This document shows, piece by piece, positions 1 through 8,460 of a DNA stretch of 62,632 nt. The first letter of the stretch is position 1; each line of letters begins with the position of its first letter. Under the pieces are notes generated by a model, which was not told the origin of the DNA, did not search any database, and saw only the letters and a list, made by a program, of their open reading frames with translations. This DNA is from Cohnella xylanilytica. Its GTDB lineage: Bacteria; Bacillota; Bacilli; Paenibacillales; Paenibacillaceae. A program made the position numbers and the translations under genes. The DNA lies in the NCBI RefSeq assembly GCF_014212175.1, contig NZ_JACJVR010000051.1, forward strand, positions 1 to 62,632, in the 5' to 3' direction.

Positions 1-311
1 AAAAAGTAGAACAACAGCCCGCTAGAGAGCCTCAAACCTGTGGAGATACTCGAAAAAGTAGAACAACAGCCCACTAAAGAGCCTCAAATCGGTGGAGATA
101 CTCGAAAAAGTAGAACAACAGCCCACAGAGAGCCTCAAACCGTTGGAGATACTCGAAAAAGTAGAACAACAGCCCGCCGAAGAGCCTCAAACCGGTGGAG
201 ATACTCGAAAAAGTAGAACAACAGCCCACCAAAGAGCCTCAAACCGGTGGAGATACTCGAAAAAGTAGAACAACCGCTCGCCGAAGAGCCTCAAACGGCC
301 AGTGTTGCTCG
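1..311. repeat. 52-bp tandem repeat, six copies
   Basis: Six head-to-tail copies start at about 1, 53, 105, 156, 208 and 260. Each is 52 bp except the third (51 bp). They share AAAAAGTAGAACAACAGCCC at the left, GAGCCTCAAACC in the middle and GGAGATACTCG at the right; the last copy has drifted. The period is not a multiple of three, so this is not coding. The array may continue beyond the left edge. Bases 312-549, after it, hold no gene I can support. Confidence 0.93.
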
Positions 312-549
312 ATGATCTAGAACTACGGACCCTTGAAGTCTCTATTCTCCTATAGCGATGCCCGTCCTGGAAGCCGGGACTCACTAAACGGGGATCTAGC
401 TCAATCGCCCGACTCATTGCGGCGCGGCCAGACAATTCCGTTCTGACCAAAGTGCCGACGGGCGAACCTCTCCCCGCGCAGCGACGCTGGAGGCTTGCTC
501 ATGCTGCCGCGATGCTCCCTTCGCCGCACTGCCGCACCGCTCCCGACGA

Positions 550-1707
550 TCAGGACCGCTCGCCGAGAGCATCGGAGGCCAGCATCTGGAGGACGGAGCT
601 GTCCATCGGCGGGTTGTGCAGGCCGGCGCGCACGTCCCGGTAGTACCGCTCCAGCGGGTGCTTGCGCGACAGGCTGGCGCCTCCGACGACGCGCATCGCC
701 AAGTCGACGACCCGAATCGCGCCGTTGGTCGCGACGTACTTGGCGAGGCCGAGCTCCGGCTTCATCGCGGCCCGGCCTTCCTCGTCGCGGTCCCAGCGTT
801 CAGCCGCCGAATAGAGGATCGACCGGGCCGAGCGCAGCTCGACCTCGATCTCCCCGAACGTCTGCCGCACGGCGGGCAGCGACGCGATCGGCTCGGCGAG
901 ATGATTGGGCCGGTACCCGCGGGCATAATCAAGCGCGTAATCGCGCGCAGCCAAGGCGATGCCGAGATAGCACGCAGGGATGTGCAGCAGCCAGCCGCCG
1001 CCGTCGTCGATGCCTTGGCCGGCGGGCAGCCGCATCTCCTTCTCCGTCCAGGCGCCGTCCAGCACGACGTCGTGGCTGCCGGTCCCGCGCATGCCGAGGG
1101 AATCCCACGTCTCCTCGACGGCGACCCGGTCCGACTTCCGGACGAGGAAGTCGGCCGTGCAATCCTCCTCCGGGACGTAGGCCGACACGACGAACCGGTC
1201 CAGGATGGGCGACAGCGTGCTGAACGTCTTGCGCCCCGTGATCCGCCAGCCGCCGTCCGCGGCGACCGAGGTCGTCTCCGGCTTGCCGCCGCGGCTGGGG
1301 CTGCCGGAAGCCGCCTCGCTGGCGAACGTGTTGATCATCGCGCCCTCGCTTACAATGTCCCGGCATAAGCCGGCGAAGAGCTCCTCCGGCCACTTCCCCG
1401 CCGTCCGCAGATGCAGCACCTGCCCGACGTGCCAGCCGACGGCCAGCGCCGTCGAGCCGTCCCCGTACGCGATTCTCTCCTGCAGCTGGACGAGCTCGTA
1501 CAGCGAGATCTCGTCGCCCCCGTAGCGGCGGGGGACGGTCAGCTTCAAGTACCCGGCCGCCTTCAATTCCTCGAAGTTCTCGAACGGGAACGACCCTTCC
1601 CGGTCGTGCTTGAACGCTCTCTCCGCGAAGCGGACGGCGAGGGCTTCCGCCCGGTCGGCCCGGTCCCGCTCCTCCGCGGTTCGAATGTATCGATCCAGAA
1701 TACGCAT
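550..1707 (-). CDS. acyl-CoA dehydrogenase-like flavoprotein
   Basis: About 385 residues, the usual length for the acyl-CoA dehydrogenase superfamily. The N-terminal helical part (FENFEELKAAGYLKLTVPRRYGG) is typical, a central stretch (GWRITGRKTFSTLSP) matches the beta-domain region that contacts flavin, and the C-terminal half is helical and ends with a GGASL-type segment. It could be a dehydrogenase or a DszC-like flavin-dependent monooxygenase; the sequence alone does not decide. I chose the ATG at 1707 because AAAGGAG lies nine bases upstream; an in-frame GTG two codons earlier is too close to it. The gene is divergent from the GDPD gene and has no obvious operon partner. Confidence 0.85.
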   Translation of the reverse strand: MRILDRYIRTAEERDRADRAEALAVRFAERAFKHDREGSFPFENFEELKAAGYLKLTVPRRYGGDEISLYELVQLQERIAYGDGSTALAVGWHVGQVLHLRTAGKWPEELFAGLCRDIVSEGAMINTFASEAASGSPSRGGKPETTSVAADGGWRITGRKTFSTLSPILDRFVVSAYVPEEDCTADFLVRKSDRVAVEETWDSLGMRGTGSHDVVLDGAWTEKEMRLPAGQGIDDGGGWLLHIPACYLGIALAARDYALDYARGYRPNHLAEPIASLPAVRQTFGEIEVELRSARSILYSAAERWDRDEEGRAAMKPELGLAKYVATNGAIRVVDLAMRVVGGASLSRKHPLERYYRDVRAGLHNPPMDSSVLQMLASDALGERS

Positions 1708-1803
1708 GTCCACCGACTCCTTTCCATCCTCTGCATTATACCAAAGGTTCGGGCCCGAAGCCGCGCCGAATGCGGAGATTTCGCCGGACGGATTTTACAA
1801 ATC

Positions 1804-1836
1804 TTGTACAATCGGCCGAACCTTCTAAGGTATAAT
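1804..1836 (+). promoter_or_regulatory. possible promoter of the GDPD-MFS pair
   Basis: A consensus -10 box TATAAT lies at 1831-1836, with TTGTAC at 1804-1809 as a possible -35 (21-bp spacing, long). If this -10 is used, transcription starts near 1843, downstream of the ATG codons at 1835 and 1841. That argues that the GDPD gene starts further in. Confidence 0.45.
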
Positions 1837-1882
1837 GGGGATGTTCGCGATTTTATCTATCCCGCATAGGAGGCTGGCCGAT

Positions 1883-2629
1883 CTGAATACCGTGCTGAAT
1901 ATCGCCCACAGAGGCGCGTCCGCTTATTGTCCGGAGAATACGATGGCGGCGTTCAAGCGCGGCCTGGAGCTTGGAGCGACGGCGATCGAGACCGACGCGC
2001 AGATGACCTCGGACGGCCATCTCGTCCTCATTCACGACGAATGGCTTACGAGGACGACCGGACTGAACAAGCTGGTCAAGGACGTGACGCTGGAAGAGCT
2101 TCGGCGGCTCGACGCCGGTTCTTGGTTCGATCCGGCGTTCGCGGGCGAGAAGGTGCCGACGCTTGCGGAACTGCTCGAACTGGCCAAGAGCGCGGGAATT
2201 CAAGTGAACGTCGAGTTGAAAAACGGGATCGTCCTCTATCCTAGAATAGAGGAAGCCGTCATCGAAGAGATCCGCCGGCACGGCATGGCGGACCGGGTCA
2301 TCCTCTCCAGCTTCAACCATTACTCGCTGGCGAAGTGCAAGCAGCTGGCACCCGACATTCGGACGGGCATTCTGTACATGGAAGGCCTCTACGAGCCGTG
2401 GGAATACGCTTCGCGCATCCAAGCGGAGGCGCTTCATGCTTACCACTATGCCGTTCTTCCGGAATGGGTCGCCCAAGCGGCCGAACGCGGCGTCGTCTAT
2501 CACCCGTTCACGGTCAACGAACCGGCCGAGATGCGAAGGCTGCTGAAGGCCGGCGTGGCGGGCATCATCACCGACTACCCGGACCGGCTCGGCGAATTGC
2601 TGAAGGAAGGGGAGGACTCGCGCGGATGA
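1883..2629 (+). CDS. glycerophosphodiester phosphodiesterase
   Basis: Cytosolic GDPD-family enzyme that would hydrolyse glycerophosphodiesters to glycerol-3-phosphate and an alcohol. The family signature is complete near the N-terminus: NIAHRGASAYCPENT, then ETDAQMTSDGHLVLIHDE (catalytic His pair, metal-binding Glu/Asp), and VELK in the middle. The open frame runs from ATG 1835, but that codon overlaps a TATAAT box. AGGAGG at 1868-1873 is nine bases before CTG 1883, which I take as start (about 248 residues); GTG 1892 is the alternative. The stop overlaps the next start (ATGA), so it is translationally coupled to the MFS gene. Confidence 0.88.
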   Translation: MNTVLNIAHRGASAYCPENTMAAFKRGLELGATAIETDAQMTSDGHLVLIHDEWLTRTTGLNKLVKDVTLEELRRLDAGSWFDPAFAGEKVPTLAELLELAKSAGIQVNVELKNGIVLYPRIEEAVIEEIRRHGMADRVILSSFNHYSLAKCKQLAPDIRTGILYMEGLYEPWEYASRIQAEALHAYHYAVLPEWVAQAAERGVVYHPFTVNEPAEMRRLLKAGVAGIITDYPDRLGELLKEGEDSRG

Positions 2630-3825
2630 AGCGAACGTGGCTGCTGGGCTTCGGTTTTTTCAGCATCAGCATCACCTGGGCGCTGTACAACGCCTTCGTC
2701 CCGTTCTTCCTCGACTCCTTCGTGAGCAGCGCCGCCTTGATCGGCTTCATGATGACGATCGACAACTACTTCGCCCTGTTTCTGCAGCCGTGGATCGGCA
2801 ACCGCAGCGACAAGACGTCGACCCGCTTCGGACGGCGCATGCCTTATCTGCTGATCGGCATGCCGCTCGCCGCCGTATTCGTCGTCCTTATTCCGTTCCA
2901 TACGAGCTTCTTCACGCTGGTGCTCTTTATGGTGCTCATGAACCTCTCGATGAGTCTCTACCGATCCCCGACGATCGCGCTTATGCCCGACTTGACGCCG
3001 GAGAACAAGCGGACGAAGGCGAACGGCATCATCAACTTCATGGGCGGCATCGGCGGCATCTTGGCGTTCGGAGCGGGTTCGGCGCTGTACGACAGGCACC
3101 GCTCTCTACCGTTTCTGGCGGCCGCGGCGATCACGCTGCTCTCCCTGTTTATCTTGTTCCGGTTCATTCGGGAGAAGCGGGATTCGGTCGTTCCGATCGC
3201 CGAAGGGACTCCGAGAATCCGGCTGCGCGGGGAGCTGGACCGGACGACCGTCCTGCTCTTGCTCGCGATCTTCTGCTGGTTCGTCTCCTACCAAGGCGTC
3301 GAAGCGTTGTTCACGCTGTACGGCAAACACCATCTGGGGCTGAGCGAAGACGCAGCCGCGTTTTCTCTTACCTTTTTCTCTCTGTTCTTCGTGCTGTTCG
3401 CCATCCCGAGCGGCTGGCTCGGCAACCGATTCGGCAAGAAAACCGTCATTCTGATCGGCATCGGAGGTCTCTTCGCCGTCTTCGCCGCCGTTCCGTTCGT
3501 CGAGGCGCTGGTCGCGCTTCGGGTGCTGCTGGCGCTCGGCGGCATATTCTGGGCGTGCATCAACATCAACTCCTATCCGTTCGTCGTATCGACGGGGGAG
3601 GAGAGGAGCATCGGCACGCGGACGGGGTTGTACTACCTGGCTTCGTCTCTCGCTGCGATCACGTCGCCGCCTCTGCTCGGTCTGGTCATCGACCGCTTCG
3701 GGTACGGCTCGCTGTTCGTCTGCGCCGCCGGCGGCCTCGCGCTCGCGTTCCTGTTCCTGCTCCTCGTGAAGCACGCCGGCAAGACCGCGACCGTTCGGCC
3801 CGGCTCCGCCACGTTGAGAGGCTAA
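2626..3825 (+). CDS. MFS transporter, SLC45/glycoside-permease-like
   Basis: About 399 residues with roughly twelve hydrophobic segments. QPWIGNRSDKTSTRFGRRMPY around residues 45-65 is the loop 2-3 signature (D-K-T-x-x-R-x-G-R-R) seen in sugar/sucrose-type and GPH-like MFS carriers; GWLGNRFGKK marks the second half. ATG 2626 follows GGAAGGGGAGG and overlaps the GDPD stop, so the two genes are one operon. The substrate cannot be read from sequence. The partner GDPD suggests a phosphodiester or glycoside, but this is inference. Confidence 0.85.
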   Translation: MKRTWLLGFGFFSISITWALYNAFVPFFLDSFVSSAALIGFMMTIDNYFALFLQPWIGNRSDKTSTRFGRRMPYLLIGMPLAAVFVVLIPFHTSFFTLVLFMVLMNLSMSLYRSPTIALMPDLTPENKRTKANGIINFMGGIGGILAFGAGSALYDRHRSLPFLAAAAITLLSLFILFRFIREKRDSVVPIAEGTPRIRLRGELDRTTVLLLLAIFCWFVSYQGVEALFTLYGKHHLGLSEDAAAFSLTFFSLFFVLFAIPSGWLGNRFGKKTVILIGIGGLFAVFAAVPFVEALVALRVLLALGGIFWACININSYPFVVSTGEERSIGTRTGLYYLASSLAAITSPPLLGLVIDRFGYGSLFVCAAGGLALAFLFLLLVKHAGKTATVRPGSATLRG

Positions 3826-3866
3826 ACGCGGGCGCCGCACCTCCAGCTCTCGATCCTATCGTCGCT

Positions 3867-3890
3867 GAGGCCGGGTCATCCGGCCTCTTT
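3867..3890 (+). terminator. hairpin after the MFS gene
   Basis: GAGGCCGG (3867-3874) pairs with CCGGCCTC (3880-3887) around a five-base loop and is followed by TTT. The T tract is short, so termination strength is uncertain. The left arm overlaps the 3' end of the small reverse-strand frame at 3876-3977. Confidence 0.5.
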
Positions 3891-3977
3891 CGCGTATTTA
3901 GCGGCGTCGATTCCAGCTTTGACCAGGTATTTTCCGAAAACAAGATTTCCCGTGTCCAGAAACAACTTGGCCGTCAT
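3876..3977 (-). CDS. candidate small protein or gene remnant
   Basis: Reverse-strand frame of 33 residues from MTAKLFLDTGNLVFG to DAAKYAKEAG, with GGAG seven bases before its ATG. Upstream of the ATG the same frame stays open for about 47 more codons and reads like protein (EPLERIAFEQGPDGEIRLVGESS), but has no ATG, GTG or TTG. It is therefore either a short gene using this ATG, a longer gene with an unusual CTG start, or the 3' remnant of a broken gene. No family recognised. It lies between the MFS and gerA genes and ends inside the hairpin at 3867-3890. Confidence 0.4.
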   Translation of the reverse strand: MTAKLFLDTGNLVFGKYLVKAGIDAAKYAKEAG

Positions 3978-4144
3978 ACTCGATTCTCCGACGAGGCGGA
4001 TCTCTCCGTCGGGGCCTTGCTCGAATGCGATTCGCTCCAGAGGTTCTCTCGCGCTTGCGTTGCCGGGATCCGCCCTCCGTGTCGTATAAAAAAAGCGGCC
4101 AGGGCAAAAACTGGAACCAAATCACGGGGAAGGACGCGGCGCGG

Positions 4145-5473
4145 ATGGAATCGTTGTTGGAGGAGCTTAAGCGCAAGCTGGGAAGCGACGCCGACTGGTA
4201 CTGCGAGAACGACGAGCTGTCGGGCGAACCCGTCACGCTGCTCGGCCTCGGTTCGCTGATCGACGTCTTCGAGACGAAGGAATCGATCCGGAAATACTTG
4301 ACGTCGGCTCCCGGCCGCGAACGGCCGGAGAACCGGTTCCTCGGATTCTCGGAGGAGGCGAGAACGGCCGAAGAGGCGATCGAGGCGATTCTGAGCGGCA
4401 AGCTGCTCGTCTTCCGCGCCCGAACCGGGGAATGCTGGATCGCGGAGCCGGTCGCGAAGCCGCTGATGCGCCAGATCGGCACGCCGAACATCGAGAACGT
4501 CGTGCCCGGGCCGGTCGCCGCCTTCACCGAGGACATCCGGTCCAATATCGGGATCGCCCGGCAATATCTCCAATCCGGGAATCTTCGGGTGGAGATGAAG
4601 GCGATAGGTGCCGCGCACCGCATCGATGTGGCCGTCCTGTATGTCGAAGGGCGGGCCGATACGGTCTTCCTCGGGAAGCTGAACGAGCGGCTGCAAGAGG
4701 GCAAGAACGGGGACGTCTCCACGCTGCAAGGCCTGATCCGGGTGCTCGGGTTCCCGATGCGGTCCATCGTCTCCCGTCTCCAGTCGACCGAGCTGCCGGC
4801 CGAGGCCGTCGGCGCCTTGAAGAAGGGCAGAGTCGTCTTGTTCGTCGACCGGATGCCGTACGCTCTCGTGCTTCCGACGCAGCTGTGGGACTTGTTCGCG
4901 CTGGAGAGCGATTTGAATTTTCCCCGCCCGATCATGTACGCCCTGCGCGCTCTGCGTCTGATCGGAGCGCTGATCACGATCCTTCTGCCCGCGCTCTATG
5001 TCGCTCTCGTCGCGGTCAACCCGGAGGCGCTTCGCATCCAGCTCGCGCTGTCCGTCGCCCAGAGCCGCGAAGGCGTTCCGTATCCGGCTCTGCTCGAGAC
5101 GCTGCTCCTGCTTCTTATCATCGAGCTTATTCTCGAAGGCAGCATCCGACTGCCGAAAAGCGTCGGGCCGACCATCACGATGGTAGGAGGCATCGTTCTC
5201 GGCCAAGCGGTCGTTACCGCCAAGCTCGTCAGCAACCTGCTGATCATCATTCTGGCCGCCACGACGATCGCCAACTCCGCGATCGCGGGATTTCAGAATT
5301 CGTATACGATCCGTTCGTTGAAGTACGTCACGCTTTTGCTTGCCGCCGTTTTCGGCGTCTTGGGCATTTTCGCCGGCTTCCTTCTGATCTGCGCCTATTT
5401 CGCCAGCCAGCATACGTACGGAGTCTCTTACGTCCAATTGCGGTTCGCGAAGGATGAGCTGCCCCATGGCTAG
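4145..5473 (+). CDS. spore germinant receptor subunit A (GerA family)
   Basis: About 442 residues. Soluble N-terminal domain (DVFETKESIRKYL; EAILSGKLLVF) and a C-terminal half with several membrane segments (about residues 260-430), including PALLETLLLLLIIELILEG and GGIVLGQAVVTAKLVS, typical of GerAA/GerKA. It sits in the inner spore membrane and forms a receptor with subunits B and C. ATG 4145 is chosen because GGGGAAGGA lies ten bases upstream; GTG 4079 would add 22 residues but lacks a ribosome site. The B start overlaps its stop. The germinant cannot be predicted. Confidence 0.92.
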   Translation: MESLLEELKRKLGSDADWYCENDELSGEPVTLLGLGSLIDVFETKESIRKYLTSAPGRERPENRFLGFSEEARTAEEAIEAILSGKLLVFRARTGECWIAEPVAKPLMRQIGTPNIENVVPGPVAAFTEDIRSNIGIARQYLQSGNLRVEMKAIGAAHRIDVAVLYVEGRADTVFLGKLNERLQEGKNGDVSTLQGLIRVLGFPMRSIVSRLQSTELPAEAVGALKKGRVVLFVDRMPYALVLPTQLWDLFALESDLNFPRPIMYALRALRLIGALITILLPALYVALVAVNPEALRIQLALSVAQSREGVPYPALLETLLLLLIIELILEGSIRLPKSVGPTITMVGGIVLGQAVVTAKLVSNLLIIILAATTIANSAIAGFQNSYTIRSLKYVTLLLAAVFGVLGIFAGFLLICAYFASQHTYGVSYVQLRFAKDELPHG

Positions 5474-6557
5474 AAGCCTGCATGTTCTGCTCGTTTACGT
5501 CGTCACCCATCTCGGGCTCATCTTCTTCATGTACCCCGAAGACATTATCGCCAGCGCGGACGAAGGTCACTGGGTTCCCATCCTGACCGGGTTCGCGTTC
5601 CATTTCGCGTTCCTGTGGATTTACATGAAGGGGTTAAGCCGCGGCGGGGGCAAGGACCTGACAAGCCTGTACCTCGAATTGGGCAAAGTCGCGGCGGCGC
5701 TCCTGCTGCTGCCCGTCTTCGTATATTTTCTGATGGTCAACATCATTACGATCCGGTCGTATTCGGAGATTATCACGATCGTCTTCCTGTCGAACACCCC
5801 CCTATGGGCGATCATGCTTCTCCTGTTCCTCATTCCCGCGTGGATGGCGTCTCTCGGCATTCGGACGATCTTCCGCGCGACGTTCCTCGTCGCCGCCGTC
5901 TGCTTGCCGCTTGTGCTCTTTATCTTCGTCTCTTCGTTCCAGAACGTCGATTGGCGGTACGTCTACCCGCTTCTGGACAAGCACTATACGTTCTGGAACC
6001 GGATCTCCTTCTACAAAAGCTTCTTCGCGTACGCGGGCAGCTTCCTGTTCCTGGGGTTCGTTCAACCGTACTTCTCCTACCGGATTCGCACCGTTCTGTG
6101 GACGGCCGTCGGGATACTGCCTCTGTTCCTGTTCTCCGTCTACGTTCCTCTGCTGACGTTCGGAGAATCGACGGCGTCGACGTTTTTTTTCCCTTACGTC
6201 GTCACGCTGGACATGATCCAGATCAACTGGCTCATGTTCGAGCGGATCACCGTTTTTTTCCTCATGAGCCTGATCATCTTCGTCATGCTGTTCGTCTCCC
6301 TGGTGCTCTGGCAATCCTCCCAGATCGTCGGCCGATTCTGGCCGAAGGCGAAGACGAACTGGATAATCGGAGGGCTGTTCGTCGTCATCTTCGCAGGCTG
6401 CCTGACGGTCCGAAGCTGGAACGAAGTCGAACGATTGTTTATATGGAACACGTGGATCCGATGGTACGTCCTGATCGTCGTTCCGCTCACGGTCTACGCG
6501 CTGGGGCGGCGCGCCGAACGGGACGCGGGAGGGGATCGCTATGCGGCAGGCCGTTAA
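5466..6557 (+). CDS. spore germinant receptor subunit B (GerB, APC-like permease)
   Basis: About 363 residues with around ten hydrophobic segments, beginning SLHVLLVYVVTHLGLIFFMYP. It belongs to the amino acid/polyamine/organocation-like GerB family that forms the ligand-sensing membrane subunit of Ger receptors. It has a typical GerB ending with a long helix and an R/E-rich tail (GRRAERDAGGDRYAAGR). ATG 5466 overlaps the A-subunit stop; ATG 5454 is possible but too close to the AAGG. The C-subunit gene starts inside its 3' end. Confidence 0.92.
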   Translation: MARSLHVLLVYVVTHLGLIFFMYPEDIIASADEGHWVPILTGFAFHFAFLWIYMKGLSRGGGKDLTSLYLELGKVAAALLLLPVFVYFLMVNIITIRSYSEIITIVFLSNTPLWAIMLLLFLIPAWMASLGIRTIFRATFLVAAVCLPLVLFIFVSSFQNVDWRYVYPLLDKHYTFWNRISFYKSFFAYAGSFLFLGFVQPYFSYRIRTVLWTAVGILPLFLFSVYVPLLTFGESTASTFFFPYVVTLDMIQINWLMFERITVFFLMSLIIFVMLFVSLVLWQSSQIVGRFWPKAKTNWIIGGLFVVIFAGCLTVRSWNEVERLFIWNTWIRWYVLIVVPLTVYALGRRAERDAGGDRYAAGR

Positions 6558-7602
6558 ATGGATCGTTCTGTTCGGCATCCTGACCGCGTCGTCCGGCTGC
6601 TGGGACAACAAGGACATCAACCATCGCTCCCTTCCGGTCGTCATGGGCATCGGCGACGCGGCGGGCGATTACGAGGTGTTCCTGCAAATTCCCGAACCGG
6701 TGGACAGCAAGATGAGAGTCAAGATCGTCTCCGAGAAGGACAAGACGATCACCAAGGCTGTCGACAAGATATCGGAAAATCTGGAGACCCAAGTGGATCT
6801 GCTTCATCTGAAGCTCATCCTGATCCATTCCCGGTGCGCGGAGCGCGGATTGGATAATTTATTCGATTTTTTCATGCGGGTTCGGGACATCTCTCCCAAG
6901 GCGCTTGTCGTCATCAGCGACGAGGAGCTGGGAAGCTTCTTCCGCAACGTCCAGAGGTCGATGAAGCCGACGGGTACGAACCTGAACGACTTCTTCGAGA
7001 AAAACGCCGGGTGGAATCCCCAGATCGCGCTCACCCGAATCTGGCAAGTGTACCGTAGCGTTCACTCGTTCACCCGCGACGTCGCCGTGCCGATCGTGAA
7101 GTCCGGCAAGTCGACGCTGATCGAGCATATGGGCTCCGGCGTCATCCGCAACGGGAAGCTCGTCGGCCGGATCGACCCGGACGAGACGCTGCTGTTCAAC
7201 ACCTTCACCGGGCAGAGCGGGCAGGGGAAGATCGAGGTGCTCAATCGCTCTAGCGTCATGATCGACCAAGTCCGCGTCCACCGGCGCAGCGGGATAATAG
7301 GGGGCGTCCCTTGGATGAACGTCCGGATGGACATTACGGTGAATCTTCTGGAGCTCCGGCAGGGCACGACGATCGAAGAAGTCAAGAAGGAGCTCGCCGA
7401 GCTGCTCGACCGCCGGTTCGAGCGGATGTTCGCCCGGGTCCAGGCGGAGCGGTCGGATATATTCGCCCTGGGGCAGCATTTCCGCAATCTGCTTCCGAGA
7501 GATCGTCTGCGGGAATGGAGAGATCGGGATTATCCGCGGCTGAAGGTCGACTTCAAAACCTATGTCGTCATCGAGGACTACGGCCACGTGAAGGCGAATT
7601 GA
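6541..7602 (+). CDS. Ger(x)C family germination lipoprotein (subunit C)
   Basis: 353 residues. The signal peptide ends in a lipobox (TASSGC, lipidated Cys at about residue 20) followed by WDNKDINHRSL, the conserved GerAC start (W-D/E-x-x-x-[IL]). The body has the Ger(x)C pattern (SPKALVVISDEEL; KSTLIEHMGSGVIRNGKLVG). It is anchored on the outer face of the inner spore membrane with the A and B proteins. It overlaps gerB and is the last gene of the operon; a terminator follows at 7637. Confidence 0.93.
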   Translation: MRQAVKWIVLFGILTASSGCWDNKDINHRSLPVVMGIGDAAGDYEVFLQIPEPVDSKMRVKIVSEKDKTITKAVDKISENLETQVDLLHLKLILIHSRCAERGLDNLFDFFMRVRDISPKALVVISDEELGSFFRNVQRSMKPTGTNLNDFFEKNAGWNPQIALTRIWQVYRSVHSFTRDVAVPIVKSGKSTLIEHMGSGVIRNGKLVGRIDPDETLLFNTFTGQSGQGKIEVLNRSSVMIDQVRVHRRSGIIGGVPWMNVRMDITVNLLELRQGTTIEEVKKELAELLDRRFERMFARVQAERSDIFALGQHFRNLLPRDRLREWRDRDYPRLKVDFKTYVVIEDYGHVKAN

Positions 7603-7636
7603 TCCGCCGAACTGACGGGCAACTCCGATGAATACG

Positions 7637-7670
7637 AAGAGCTGGCCGGAAGGGTCAAGCTCTTTTTTTT
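7637..7670 (+). terminator. terminator of the germinant receptor operon
   Basis: AAGAGCT (7637-7643) pairs with AGCTCTT (7658-7664), followed by an uninterrupted run of T to 7670. A standard intrinsic terminator. Confidence 0.8.
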
Positions 7671-7681
7671 AATTGGGGATA

Positions 7682-7711
7682 TTGACGTAGTGAGTCCTCA
7701 CTACATATAAT
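7682..7711 (+). promoter_or_regulatory. promoter with embedded TetR-type operator
   Basis: TTGACG (7682-7687) and TATAAT (7706-7711) are 18 bp apart. The spacer is filled by a perfect 18-bp palindrome, GTAGTGAG-TC-CTCACTAC (7687-7704). Occupancy would block RNA polymerase. The adjacent TetR gene is the obvious ligand, so autoregulation and control of the ABC exporter are likely (inference). Confidence 0.85.
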
Positions 7712-7765
7712 AAGCGCATGGATACGAACAACTCGCAACCATCGAAGAGGAAGAGGGCTCCCGGC

Positions 7766-8347
7766 ATGAACGTCGAGGAGCGTAGGGCGATGATCGTCCG
7801 GGCCGCCTTGCGCTTGCTGGCGGAGGAAGGGCCGAACGTCACCACGCTGCAGATCGCGCGGGCGGCGGGCATCAGCGAGCCGACGATCTTCCGGGCGTTC
7901 GCCGACAAGAACGAAGTTCTGCTGGCCTGCCTGGACGAGGTGACCAAGCCGGAGAATCTAGCGATTGAGTTGGAGGCAATCGCACTCGAAGCCGACTTGG
8001 AAGTCCGGTTGGCCACGCTGATCGACGTCGTACGCGCCCATTCCGAGAAGACGGGGAAGGTTCTGAACGCGATCCGACTGGCGGCGCCTCCGGAGCCGCG
8101 AGCGACCGGGAAGCACGCAGAGATTATCGGGCAACGCTGGATGAAGAGTTACGCGGCCGTTCATGCGGGAGTGCAGAGCGTCCTGAAGCCGGATGAGGAT
8201 CGTCTCCGGCTGCCGTTAGCCGATATGGCGACTCTCGTCCTGACTATAGTTTTCGCGATGGGACGCGCCGGAGGCTTGAATGCCGCTCTGCCCAACGTCT
8301 CGACGAAGCAGCTCGCGGACTTGATTTTGCACGGCGTCATGAAGTGA
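7766..8347 (+). CDS. TetR family transcriptional regulator
   Basis: N-terminal helix-turn-helix: RRAMIVRAALRLLAEEGPNVTTLQIARAAGISEPTIFRAFADKNEVL, the classic TetR_N pattern; the C-terminal ligand domain is variable. Two starts are possible. ATG 7766 has AGAGGAAGAGGG at a good distance (193 residues). ATG 7718 would add a basic tail (DTNNSQPSKRKRAPG), but it sits at the predicted transcription start and would be leaderless. The gene sits just upstream of a heterodimeric ABC exporter, the same layout as drug-efflux loci controlled by TetR regulators. It would repress from the palindrome at 7687-7704 until a toxic ligand binds. Confidence 0.9.
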   Translation: MNVEERRAMIVRAALRLLAEEGPNVTTLQIARAAGISEPTIFRAFADKNEVLLACLDEVTKPENLAIELEAIALEADLEVRLATLIDVVRAHSEKTGKVLNAIRLAAPPEPRATGKHAEIIGQRWMKSYAAVHAGVQSVLKPDEDRLRLPLADMATLVLTIVFAMGRAGGLNAALPNVSTKQLADLILHGVMK

Positions 8348-8460
8348 TCCGAACGGAATCGGGCCATCGCGATCGGACCGGCGGTTCATATTCAGTTCAC
8401 AAACGGGAGTTACATTACTGAGGTTGAATGAGAGAGTAACCACATGGAGATGATGCGTCG

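Noticed and set aside
1835..1882. ATG 1835 as start of the GDPD gene
   Set aside because: It overlaps a TATAAT box and has no ribosome site, while AGGAGG lies downstream at 1868.
2335..2625. Upstream extension of the MFS frame
   Set aside because: It overlaps the GDPD gene in another frame; the membrane protein begins at the coupled ATG 2626 with a strong ribosome site.
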